Below, one piece after another: positions 53,402 to 61,339 of a stretch of 64,000 nt of DNA. Source of the DNA: Gluconacetobacter aggeris. Lineage in GTDB: Bacteria > Pseudomonadota > Alphaproteobacteria > Acetobacterales > Acetobacteraceae. Position 1 is the first letter of the stretch; every line of letters starts with the position of its first letter. The DNA is taken from the NCBI RefSeq assembly GCF_014174395.1, contig NZ_JABEQD010000002.1:434001-498000 (forward strand), read 5' to 3'. A model generated the notes under the pieces. The model saw only the letters and a program-made list of their open reading frames with translations. It did not search any database and had not been told where the DNA came from. The translations under genes and the position numbers were made by a program.

Positions 53402-55051
53402 ATGCAGAATTTATTGGCCGGCCTTAAGGGGCTGGGGCGTACACGATTGATGGTGATGGGGGCTGCTGCTGCAGTCCTCCTTGCTGCAATCGGTATCTTT
53501 GCCTCCCGGACCAGCGGCCAGTCGATGGCCCTTCTTTATGGTGGCATCGAGCTCAACGAAGCCGCCCATATGGTCGACGACCTGACCAAAGCCCATATCG
53601 CCACCAGAACGAGCAACGACGGCACAAGCATCTATGTGCCGCAGGACCAGGTTGCCAATGCGCGACTGCTCCTCGCCAAGGACGGCCTGCCGAGCGGTGG
53701 AAGCATCGGATACGAACTGTTTGACAAGAGCGCGACTCTCACCAGTACGCAGTTCGAACAGACGATCAACGAAACGCGGGCCATGGAAGGCGAACTGGAA
53801 CGCTCCATTCGTCTCATCCAGGGGGTGCGCAACGTTCGGGTTCACCTCGTCCTTCCTCATCGCGACCTGTTCTCGACCCAGACCAGCCCGTCCCAGGCCA
53901 GCGTGGTACTCGATATCGGCCGCGCGGGCCGTATCGCGCCGGACGGTATCCAGGCCATCCAGAACCTGGTGGCGGCAGCCGTCCCCGGCCTGCGTCCGCA
54001 GAATATCTCGATCGTCGACACCCGCGGTGACGTCCTGGCCAAGCCTGGCGATCCGGACAGCACGGATGGGCAGGAAGCCTCGCTCGACAAATTCCGTCAC
54101 GCGGAAGAACAGCGCCTTGCACAGGCCGCCGAAGAGATCCTGGTGCCCACGCTGGGCAGCGGCCATGTCCGCGCGCGGGCGGCCGTCACCATCAATACGG
54201 ACGAAATTCGCGAAACGGAGGAAAGCTACGATCCCAATCAGCAGGTCCTGAGATCGCAGCAGACGACATCTGACAAGAGCGTCAATACCGAAGCGACGCC
54301 GAACACCTCAGTCGCGAACAACCTTCCTAATGCCAATGCGAACCAGAACAACCGCACCGGATCCAACGATGACCGCGAGGAAGAGACCGACAATTACGAG
54401 ATCGGCAAGCGGGTCCGGGTCATAAACCAGACTCGACCAAGAGTCTCCAAGATCAGCCTGGCCGTTCTAGTAGACGGCACATACGCCAAGGACAAGAACG
54501 GCAACGATATCTGGAAGCCGCTGGACACCGCCGAGGTCGACAGGCTGACAGCCTTGGTCAGGACGGCTGTCGGCTACGACAAGAGCCGTGGCGACGAAGT
54601 CAGTGTCGTTTCCATGCGCTTCATGTCGGACCAGGAAGGCAGCTTCGCAGCGGACAAATCCAGCCTGTTTAGCCGCGATAACATGCTTTACGTGGCCGAA
54701 TGGGTTGTTCCCATCCTCCTGGCGGTCGGCGCAATCTTTCTGGCGGTCCGGCCCATGCTACGACGCGGCAAGGATCTGCCGGCGCTTCTCGCGACGACGC
54801 ACCTGGAATCCTTGCCGGGCGGGCCACCGGCCGCCGCTGCCGACCTTCCGGGTCAGGGCGCACCTGCCCTGGCCGCCGCCAAGGACGATGAAGACGAGAC
54901 TATCTCTATTGCAGGGATCGAAGGCAAACTGCGGATGGCCGCGCTGGCAAGAGTGTCGGACCGTATAGAGCAGAGCCCCCGCGAGACCCTCTTCATTATC
55001 CGCAACTGGCTGTCGGCTCCCGATATCAAGAAAGGACGCGACCGTGAGTGA
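53402..55051 (+). CDS. fliF: Flagellar MS-ring protein FliF
   Basis: The 549-residue protein has an N-terminal membrane helix (VMGAAAAVLLAAIGIFASRT), ring-building motifs (ALLYGGIELNEAAHMVDDLT, LLAKDGLPSGGSIGYELFDK, RSIRLIQGVRNVRVHLVLP), a second helix (VVPILLAVGAIFLAVRPML) and a cytoplasmic tail ending PRETLFIIRNWL that binds FliG. It forms the base of the basal body. The start of fliG lies inside its last codons (eight-base overlap). Confidence 0.97.
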   Translation: MQNLLAGLKGLGRTRLMVMGAAAAVLLAAIGIFASRTSGQSMALLYGGIELNEAAHMVDDLTKAHIATRTSNDGTSIYVPQDQVANARLLLAKDGLPSGGSIGYELFDKSATLTSTQFEQTINETRAMEGELERSIRLIQGVRNVRVHLVLPHRDLFSTQTSPSQASVVLDIGRAGRIAPDGIQAIQNLVAAAVPGLRPQNISIVDTRGDVLAKPGDPDSTDGQEASLDKFRHAEEQRLAQAAEEILVPTLGSGHVRARAAVTINTDEIRETEESYDPNQQVLRSQQTTSDKSVNTEATPNTSVANNLPNANANQNNRTGSNDDREEETDNYEIGKRVRVINQTRPRVSKISLAVLVDGTYAKDKNGNDIWKPLDTAEVDRLTALVRTAVGYDKSRGDEVSVVSMRFMSDQEGSFAADKSSLFSRDNMLYVAEWVVPILLAVGAIFLAVRPMLRRGKDLPALLATTHLESLPGGPPAAAADLPGQGAPALAAAKDDEDETISIAGIEGKLRMAALARVSDRIEQSPRETLFIIRNWLSAPDIKKGRDRE

Positions 55052-56096
55052 AACCGCGATGGAAGCCACGTCGGGACTCATGGCGCCCTCACCCCCTGTA
55101 CTCCGTCTGTCCGGCAAGCAGAAAGCCGCAGTCCTTATGTTGGCCATCGGACGCGACAAGGCAGCGAATTTGCTGAAACTGCTGCATGAAGACGAAATCC
55201 GCGACATTTCCATTGCGATGGCCAGCCTCGGCATCGTGACGGCTGAAACCGTTGAGAGCGTCTGCCAGGAATTCACGAAGAACTTCGAATCGCCGGACGG
55301 GCTGGTGGGTACATATGAAACCACCGAGGAATTCCTGCGCCGGGCATTACCCCCCGACCAGGTTGAAAAGATCATGGATGAAATCCGTGGCCCCGCTGGC
55401 CGGACGATGTGGGACAAGCTGGGCAACGTGCAGGAAACCGTATTAGCCAGCTACTTGCGCAGCGAATACCCGCAGACCGCCGCGGTTATCCTGACCCGTC
55501 TGCAGCCAGCACACGCCGCCCGCGTCCTGACATTACTACCGGACGATTACGCCACCGATGTCATGATGCGGATACTGCACATGGAGACGGTGCAGCGCGA
55601 AGTTCTGGACAGCGTCGAAGCCACGCTGCGTTCCGAATTCATCTCGACTCTCGGCCGGCCGGCCCGGCGGGATAGCTACGAATTGCTTGCCGAAGTCTTT
55701 AATAATTTCGACCGCAAGACTGAGACCCGCCTGATGGAGGCGATGGACAAGCGCAATCACGACGATATGGAAAAAGTGAAGGCGCTGATGTTCACCTTCG
55801 AAGACATCAAGCGGTTGCCGCGCGACTCGCTCATGCGGATCATCAACGAAATCGACCGAGAGAAATTGCCGCTGGCCCTGAAGGGCGCCTCCGACACCAT
55901 CCGGAAGCTCTTCCTGCAATGCATGTCCAAACGTGCCGGCAGCATCCTCCTCGAAGAGATCGCGTCGCTAGGTCCCGTCCGCGTCAAAGATGTCGAAACG
56001 GCACAGGGCGAAATCGTCGGCATGATCAAGAATCTGGCCAACGCCGGTGAAATCGACCTGACCGAAACCGCCGGCAATGACGAGATCATTCCGTGA
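55044..56096 (+). CDS. fliG: Flagellar motor switch protein FliG
   Basis: The 350-residue protein shows LSGKQKAAVLMLAIGRDKAA, the EHPQT-like SEYPQTAAVILTRLQP armadillo middle domain, and the C-terminal torque region (ALMFTFEDIKRLPRDSLMRI, ALKGASDTIRKLFLQCMSKR). It couples MS ring, C ring and stator. The start is GTG with AAGGACG upstream, inside fliF. Its stop overlaps fliH by four bases. Confidence 0.96.
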   Translation: MSETAMEATSGLMAPSPPVLRLSGKQKAAVLMLAIGRDKAANLLKLLHEDEIRDISIAMASLGIVTAETVESVCQEFTKNFESPDGLVGTYETTEEFLRRALPPDQVEKIMDEIRGPAGRTMWDKLGNVQETVLASYLRSEYPQTAAVILTRLQPAHAARVLTLLPDDYATDVMMRILHMETVQREVLDSVEATLRSEFISTLGRPARRDSYELLAEVFNNFDRKTETRLMEAMDKRNHDDMEKVKALMFTFEDIKRLPRDSLMRIINEIDREKLPLALKGASDTIRKLFLQCMSKRAGSILLEEIASLGPVRVKDVETAQGEIVGMIKNLANAGEIDLTETAGNDEIIP

Positions 56097-56854
56097 CCTC
56101 TCCATTTTCCTCCGGCTGGTCGGATCTGCCTGACATGGGGGAAGAAGGTGCCCGCCCCAAAGCCGCGCGGGCGGCCGACAGTAGGCGCGCGCCCCGTCCA
56201 TTGATCGACCTGGAGGATTTTGGCACGGCCCCGGGGCTCGACCCGGACCGCATCGCGGCAACCGAAATCCCTGCCGCCGAGCCCACACCCGATCCCAACC
56301 TTGTCACGATGCATTGCGACGACCTCGCGTCTCTGCGCGAAGCAGCGTTCCGCGAAGGCCTCGAGCAAGGTGCGAAGGAGAGGGAGGAGGCGCTGCGCAG
56401 CGAATTCGTATCCCGTCTGTCGTCTCTCGCCGCGGCGTTCGAAACCGAGAACGTACGTCGGCATCAGGTCGTCGAGGACGCTACCCGAGCCTTCGTCGCT
56501 GCCGTGGTGGAGATCGTCGGGGGCCTGCTGGCTCTGGACGGCACGATGCTTGTCGGGCTGGAACGCGACCTAGTCGCGGACGCGGCGTGCTTCGCCAGGG
56601 AATGCGAAGGCGATGTCACAATCCGCTGCCGGGAGGCCGATGCGCATTCTCTGGGACCGGTCGCCGGGACAGACGGGCGCATTCGTATAGAAACCGTACC
56701 CGATACCGGACCCGCTGCCATCAGTATCGTTTCGGCAGCGAATAACATTGTCATCGATCCGCAACAGTGGCGAAAATCAATTGCGGAAAAAATTATCACC
56801 GCCGTCACGGCACTGGCCGGACAGCGCGCAGATCAGCCAACACCGAAGGCTTAG
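56093..56854 (+). CDS. fliH: FliH-like flagellar export regulator
   Basis: The 253-residue protein has a variable, proline-rich N-terminus, then a helical region with a FliH/HrpE-like pattern (LREAAFREGLEQGAKEREEA) and a C-terminal domain ending DPQQWRKSIAEKIITAVTAL. FliH regulates the FliI export ATPase. Overall similarity is weak, but position between fliG and fliN and the EGxxQG-type repeat support the call. The start is GTG within the fliG stop. Confidence 0.75.
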   Translation: MTSPFSSGWSDLPDMGEEGARPKAARAADSRRAPRPLIDLEDFGTAPGLDPDRIAATEIPAAEPTPDPNLVTMHCDDLASLREAAFREGLEQGAKEREEALRSEFVSRLSSLAAAFETENVRRHQVVEDATRAFVAAVVEIVGGLLALDGTMLVGLERDLVADAACFARECEGDVTIRCREADAHSLGPVAGTDGRIRIETVPDTGPAAISIVSAANNIVIDPQQWRKSIAEKIITAVTALAGQRADQPTPKA

Positions 56855-56871
56855 ACCAGGCGGAGAGAAAC

Positions 56872-57243
56872 ATGAACTCGGATAGCGGACATATCGGACT
56901 GGAGGATTTCTCCACCAACGCGTCGGCGGCGTCTCCGGCCGCCAGTACACCGGAACAGGGCGACAAGGACGCGAGCACCGTCGGCGCCAGCCAGATGGAG
57001 GCAGTCTACGATATCCCGGTCCGAATCACGGCCGTCATCGGCACGGCAACGATGCCGGTCAGCCAGCTACTGCGGCTGGGCCGCGGCGCGGTCGTGGAAC
57101 TGAACAAGAAACTGGGCGAAGCGGTGGACATCTATGCGAACAACCGCCTGATTGCGCGCGGTGAAGTCGTGGTCGTCGATGATAACCATATCGGCGTGAC
57201 GATGACAGAAATCCTTTCCTCGTCGCCGGCCACGCAGGGCTGA
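56872..57243 (+). CDS. fliN: Flagellar motor switch protein FliN
   Basis: The 123-residue protein has a variable N-terminus and the SPOA/C-ring domain: YDIPVRITAVIGTATMPVSQ, LLRLGRGAVVELNKKLGEAV, IYANNRLIARGEVVVVDDNH. FliN forms the cytoplasmic C ring. GGAGAG lies about seven bases before ATG 56872; an upstream start adds unrelated residues that overlap fliH. Confidence 0.95.
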   Translation: MNSDSGHIGLEDFSTNASAASPAASTPEQGDKDASTVGASQMEAVYDIPVRITAVIGTATMPVSQLLRLGRGAVVELNKKLGEAVDIYANNRLIARGEVVVVDDNHIGVTMTEILSSSPATQG

Positions 57244-57255
57244 AAGGGGCAGAAT

Positions 57256-57627
57256 ATGTCTGGGACAGGCCCTCTTACCACGTCCCAGACGGGATCACTG
57301 GCGTATGGTATCGGGTCGTTCGCATGGCTCGCCTATCTTGCGTCGTTCGCGATCGTCATCGCACTCATTCTCCTCAGCCGCCACGGGCTGAAATATCTGG
57401 AGCCCTATCTGCTGAAAGGGCGCCGGACCCGCACTCTGGCGATCGTCGAAAGCTTGGCCGTCGATCAGCGTCGCCGGCTCAGCATCATACGATGCAATAG
57501 GAAAACGGGACTGATCCTGACCGGTGGCGGAAACGACCTGTTCCTGGGATGGGTGGACGAGCAGGGCGCCTCCCCTCCGCCCATTCTGCCATCGGCCGCC
57601 CAGCCTTCGGATATCCATGCCGGCTGA
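57256..57627 (+). CDS. fliO: FliO-like flagellar biosynthetic protein
   Basis: The 123-residue protein has one membrane helix (FAWLAYLASFAIVIALILLS) followed by a small basic FliO domain (LKGRRTRTLAIVESLAVDQR, RLSIIRCNRKTGLILTGGGN). FliO assists FliP assembly in the export gate. Similarity is modest; position before fliP supports it. Twelve bases separate it from fliN. Confidence 0.8.
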   Translation: MSGTGPLTTSQTGSLAYGIGSFAWLAYLASFAIVIALILLSRHGLKYLEPYLLKGRRTRTLAIVESLAVDQRRRLSIIRCNRKTGLILTGGGNDLFLGWVDEQGASPPPILPSAAQPSDIHAG

Positions 57628-57772
57628 TAGCGTGCCAGCCCGAAGCGCGGAAGCCTGCGTGGTCACCGGCGGGCCACCCTGGGAATGTCTTATGAAATCT
57701 TACCGAACGTCCCTGAATGCGGATTCGGAGCTTCATCGCAATCGAGATGAACAGGGGAGCATGACGCGTTGA
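57617..57772 (+). CDS. Candidate 51-codon small ORF bridging fliO and fliP
   Basis: An ATG inside the last codons of fliO opens a frame of 51 codons (MPADSVPARSAEACVVTGG...) that ends at a TGA overlapping the TTG start of fliP by four bases. Overlap at both ends would give coupled translation. No family is recognised, no strong ribosome site precedes the ATG, and an internal ATG (57691) is an alternative. It may be a chance frame in the otherwise empty 140-bp gap. Confidence 0.25.
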   Translation: MPADSVPARSAEACVVTGGPPWECLMKSYRTSLNADSELHRNRDEQGSMTR

Positions 57773-58548
57773 CAGTCCGACTGCTCACGAGCCGTCCCAC
57801 CGGTTCCGGGGCCATCATCACCGGCATTCTGGCCTTCGTGATGCTAGCTGTCATTCCGGATCTGGCCCAGGCGCAGGCTCTGACCCTCGATCTCGGCAAG
57901 GGGCTCGGAGACGCGGGCACGACGAGTCGCCTCATTCAGTTAACAGCGCTCATCACCGTGCTGTCCCTCGCCCCCAGCCTGCTGGTGATGGTCACCGCGT
58001 TCACACGCATCATCATCGTCCTGTCGCTCCTGCGCGGCGCCATTGGCGCGCAGGGAACACCGCCGAATACAGTGATCATCGGACTCGCGATGTTCCTCAC
58101 CTTCTTTGTCATGCAGCCGGTCCTTGAACAGTCCTGGACCCACGGCATCGTCCCCATGATGGAAGGACAAGTCAGCGAGATCGATGGTCTGAAGGCGACG
58201 GCCGAACCCTTTCGCACCTTCATGCTTGCCAACGCCCGACCGGCCGACATCGCGACCTTCCAGCATCTGGCCAATCTACCGACGCCGAAGACGGCGGCCG
58301 AAACACCCTGGCGGGTCATCATGCCGGCTTTCATGATCGGTGAACTCAGTCGCGGCTTCGAAATGGGTTTCCTGCTTTATCTTCCGTTTCTCGTCATCGA
58401 TATCGTCACCTCGAGCGTGCTGATGAGCCTGGGCATGATGATGCTGCCCCCGGCGACCATCTCGCTGCCGTTCAAGCTCATCTTCTTCGTCATGGTCGAT
58501 GGCTGGCAGATGGTGGCGGGCGGCCTGGTCCGAAGCTTCGGCGGATGA
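57769..58548 (+). CDS. fliP: Flagellar type III export gate protein FliP
   Basis: The 259-residue protein has a signal-like N-terminus (residues 1-35) and four membrane helices. It shows TALITVLSLAPSLLVMVTAF, TRIIIVLSLLRGAIGAQGTP, the FliP signature PAFMIGELSRGFEMGFLLYL and the end VDGWQMVAGGLVRSFG. The start appears to be TTG, 11 bases after GGGGAG; no better start lies upstream in frame, and the first internal ATG would remove the signal. Confidence 0.95.
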   Translation: MTVRLLTSRPTGSGAIITGILAFVMLAVIPDLAQAQALTLDLGKGLGDAGTTSRLIQLTALITVLSLAPSLLVMVTAFTRIIIVLSLLRGAIGAQGTPPNTVIIGLAMFLTFFVMQPVLEQSWTHGIVPMMEGQVSEIDGLKATAEPFRTFMLANARPADIATFQHLANLPTPKTAAETPWRVIMPAFMIGELSRGFEMGFLLYLPFLVIDIVTSSVLMSLGMMMLPPATISLPFKLIFFVMVDGWQMVAGGLVRSFGG

Positions 58549-59141
58549 ACGAATCATGATGGTCCCGCCATGTCGGGGCCGGATGAATGAACGCGTTCCC
58601 GCATCATCCGATTGTTCAACAGGCGGGAAAACATATCCGCTGCGACTCGCAGCCAAAACCCGAATCCGGTAGAAGCGGCACCCCACTCACGATAAGATTT
58701 AACGACTTATTAATTGATTTAGGTCATGCCCGACATCAACACCTGAAGGGTAAAAGAGGTCTTCTCCCTGGCCCTTCTCTCGGGAAATGCTCCGTTCCGG
58801 CGGCGGCAGACAAAGCGGGAATGGCCGACAGGCAATGCAGGCGTTCGAAGTTGGCGAGCAATCTCATGCAAGGATCACGTCCTGCCGTCCGGCTCCAGGC
58901 GGGCCGACCGGGAAAGCCCGCCACGATCCTGCATCGTGCGCCACAGACCGCATCCAAATAAAAACATCTCTTTACAAGCGCCCCCAGGGGCCTTGGAGAA
59001 CAAGCACCAGCCCATTATCCTCGGCGCAGGGCAGTAGGAAGCCGTGAAAAACCATCGGAATCCGGCGTGCCATCGAAGCGAGACCGCGCGTAGCTCCACA
59101 TGACGGCGCCCCGCCAGGTGTGTAAGGAAAGTTAGATCAGC
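58549..59141 (+). other. Non-coding stretch between fliP and the chemoreceptor gene
   Basis: The 593 bases contain no convincing gene; a 124-codon open frame starting at 58587 has no family features or good ribosome site. An AT-rich run (58692-58722, taacgacttattaattgatt) could be promoter DNA for the chemotaxis genes. AAGGAAAG lies before the chemoreceptor start. Confidence 0.45.
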
Positions 59142-60644
59142 ATGTTGAATTGGCTGTATCGGGACGCACCGTTCCGGAGCAAGATCAGAACCGTGATGCT
59201 GGGTCTGGAAGCCTATCTGTTGCTTCAGATCGTTATAGAAGCCTTCGGATATTTCATTCATGAACCGATCCAGCACATGTTCTTCGTGAACATGTGCGCC
59301 CTCGCCTTTGGTGCGGTCGTCGTCCAACTGATCTGGTTCATGCTGACGCGCGTAGTGACGGAGCCGCTTGAGACGCTGACCGATCTCGGCGAACGGCTTG
59401 GGCGTGGCGAAATTTCCGGCAATGTACCGTTTCTTGAAAACCAGGACGGTACCGGGCGCATGGCCCGTGTGATGGTCGAATTCGCCCGCATCGTTCAGGA
59501 GCAGAACGCGGCGCAGGCCCGCCAGGCCGCCATGGCTGCGGAAATTCAGCAATCGCTCGAACGCAGCCAAGCCCGCGACAAGCAGACCCACGAAGTGATC
59601 GACGCCCTCGGTTCCGCCCTGGCGGACATGGCGCGCGGCGATCTGCGGACACGGATCACCTCCACGATTTTCAACGGCGAATTCGCCCCCCTGCGCGACG
59701 CATTTAACAATTCGGCGTCGCACCTGAACGATGCACTGCGCGCCCTGGCCAGCAATTCGGAACTGATCGCGACTGGCGCCACCGAGATTTCGACCGCGTC
59801 CGACGATCTGGCGAAACGAACGGAGAAGCAGGCCGCCAATCTCGGTCAGGCCGCGGCTTCGGTCCGCACCATTACCGATGGTGTCCAGCGCACGGCCAAA
59901 GCCAGCTCCGAAGCCAGTTCCGAAGCGAAACAATCCCTGGACAAGGTGAAGTCGGCCACCGATATCATGACCGAGACGACGCGGGCCATGGATGGCATCA
60001 AGAAATCATCCGACGCGATCGGCGAGATCATTTCGGTTATCGACGGTATTGCCTTCCAGACCAACGTGCTGGCCCTGAACGCAGGCGTCGAGGCCGCCCG
60101 GGCCGGAGATGCCGGGCGAGGCTTCGCCGTGGTCGCGCAGGAAGTCAGGTCCCTTGCCGAAAAATCCGCCAAGTCGGCCAGCGAGATCAAACGCCTGATT
60201 TCCGTCTCGGCGGAGCAGGTCGACAAGGGCGTCGACCTGGTGCAGCAGACCGGACGGTACCTGAGCGAATTCGCCGGCAGCACGCAGAACATTTCGACGC
60301 GGGTAGAAGAGATTTCCGTCTCCACCCGCGATCAGGCCCAGCGCCTGTCCGAAGTCACCGCGTCGATCGGCGACATGGATCAGGTGACTCAGCAGAACGC
60401 CGCGATGGTCGAGGAAACGACAGCCGCCAGCCATAATCTCACGGCGGAAACCAGAACGCTGACCCAGACCATCAGCCGGTTCAAGGTCGGCAACGATCAT
60501 CGGGAAAGCCTGTTCGACGAAAGCGCCTTTACTATTCCCTCGGGACGGGCGCCGGCGTCCAAGCCCCCGCGGTCGACCAATGCCAGCGTGTCAGCCACAC
60601 CGCTGCTGACCACCTCATCCGATCAGGGATGGGAAGATTTCTGA
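59142..60644 (+). CDS. Methyl-accepting chemotaxis protein with C-terminal CheR tether
   Basis: The 500-residue receptor has two N-terminal membrane helices ([15 protein letters not shown] and [20 protein letters not shown]) with only a tiny outside loop, HAMP-like repeats ([20 protein letters not shown] and [20 protein letters not shown]) and a signalling domain whose hairpin tip is [40 protein letters not shown]. With no periplasmic sensor domain it probably senses an internal or membrane state. The last five residues, GWEDF, resemble the NWETF-type tether that binds CheR. Confidence 0.95.
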   Translation: MLNWLYRDAPFRSKIRTVMLGLEAYLLLQIVIEAFGYFIHEPIQHMFFVNMCALAFGAVVVQLIWFMLTRVVTEPLETLTDLGERLGRGEISGNVPFLENQDGTGRMARVMVEFARIVQEQNAAQARQAAMAAEIQQSLERSQARDKQTHEVIDALGSALADMARGDLRTRITSTIFNGEFAPLRDAFNNSASHLNDALRALASNSELIATGATEISTASDDLAKRTEKQAANLGQAAASVRTITDGVQRTAKASSEASSEAKQSLDKVKSATDIMTETTRAMDGIKKSSDAIGEIISVIDGIAFQTNVLALNAGVEAARAGDAGRGFAVVAQEVRSLAEKSAKSASEIKRLISVSAEQVDKGVDLVQQTGRYLSEFAGSTQNISTRVEEISVSTRDQAQRLSEVTASIGDMDQVTQQNAAMVEETTAASHNLTAETRTLTQTISRFKVGNDHRESLFDESAFTIPSGRAPASKPPRSTNASVSATPLLTTSSDQGWEDF

Positions 60645-60943
60645 TGATCGCTGAAGACGAAGCAGGCCCCACGCTCTCCATCGCCCCGGTTCCATTGCCA
60701 GAACGCCTGGACACTGCGGCGGTCGAGGCGCTCAAGGATCTTGTCACGCAGGCCGAGGTGACGGGTTCCGCTCTGGACGCCTCAGGCGTTGCGTATATCG
60801 GCGGCCTGTGCCTTCAGGTTCTTCTGGCAAGCGGTCGCCCCCTGGTCGCGCCGTCAGAGAAAGTCAGGGAAGCGTTCGCCCTTTTCGGGGTTAGTGAATG
60901 CCTGTCAGAACCTTCCACTTCCTCCAGCGAGCTTTCAGCATGA
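60644..60943 (+). CDS. STAS-domain protein of the chemotaxis operon
   Basis: The 99-residue protein has the STAS pattern: LPERLDTAAVEALKDLVTQA, the central DASGVAYIGGLCLQVLLASG and VREAFALFGVSECL. Alphaproteobacterial chemotaxis operons often have a small STAS protein beside cheY. Its start shares a base with the receptor's stop and its stop overlaps cheY by four bases, so all three are translationally coupled. The usual serine phosphorylation site is replaced by glycine (YIGG), which may remove anti-sigma-antagonist-style phosphorylation. Confidence 0.85.
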   Translation: MIAEDEAGPTLSIAPVPLPERLDTAAVEALKDLVTQAEVTGSALDASGVAYIGGLCLQVLLASGRPLVAPSEKVREAFALFGVSECLSEPSTSSSELSA

Positions 60944-61323
60944 CGGAAAAAAAGATTTTGCGTGTTCTGACGATTGATGATTCCCGAACCATGCAGGGCA
61001 TGCTGCGCAAGGCGCTGGAAGAAGCCGGCCACGATGTGATTCAGGGTGCGGACGGCGTGGAAGGCATCGAGGTCCTGGAAAGCGCCAGCCCCCCTCCCGA
61101 CGTGATCATTACGGATATCAACATGCCGCGCATGGATGGTTTCGGCGTGATTGAGTCCGTTCGAAAGATGGCCGCGTTCAAGCATCTGCCGATTATCGTC
61201 CTGACCACGGAAAGCGATCCGGAGAAGAAGGCCAGGGCCAGGGCAGCCGGGGCGACGGGATGGATCATCAAACCGTTCAGCTCCGACAGTCTGGTTGCGG
61301 CAATCCGTCGGGTAACGGCCTGA
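60940..61323 (+). CDS. cheY: Chemotaxis response regulator CheY
   Basis: The 127-residue single receiver domain has acidic pocket D13-D14 (RVLTIDDSRTMQGM), phospho-acceptor D59 (IITDINMPRMDGFGV), threonine pair (IIVLTTESD) and lysine switch (GWIIKPFSSDSL). It would carry the signal from CheA to the flagellar motor. ATG 60940 starts inside the STAS gene's end. Confidence 0.95.
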   Translation: MTEKKILRVLTIDDSRTMQGMLRKALEEAGHDVIQGADGVEGIEVLESASPPPDVIITDINMPRMDGFGVIESVRKMAAFKHLPIIVLTTESDPEKKARARAAGATGWIIKPFSSDSLVAAIRRVTA

Positions 61324-61339
61324 AAAAAGCGGGGACGGC

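Noticed and set aside
58587-58961. A 124-codon frame between fliP and the chemoreceptor
   Set aside because: Basic, low-complexity sequence without domains and overlapped by equally long frames on the other strand.
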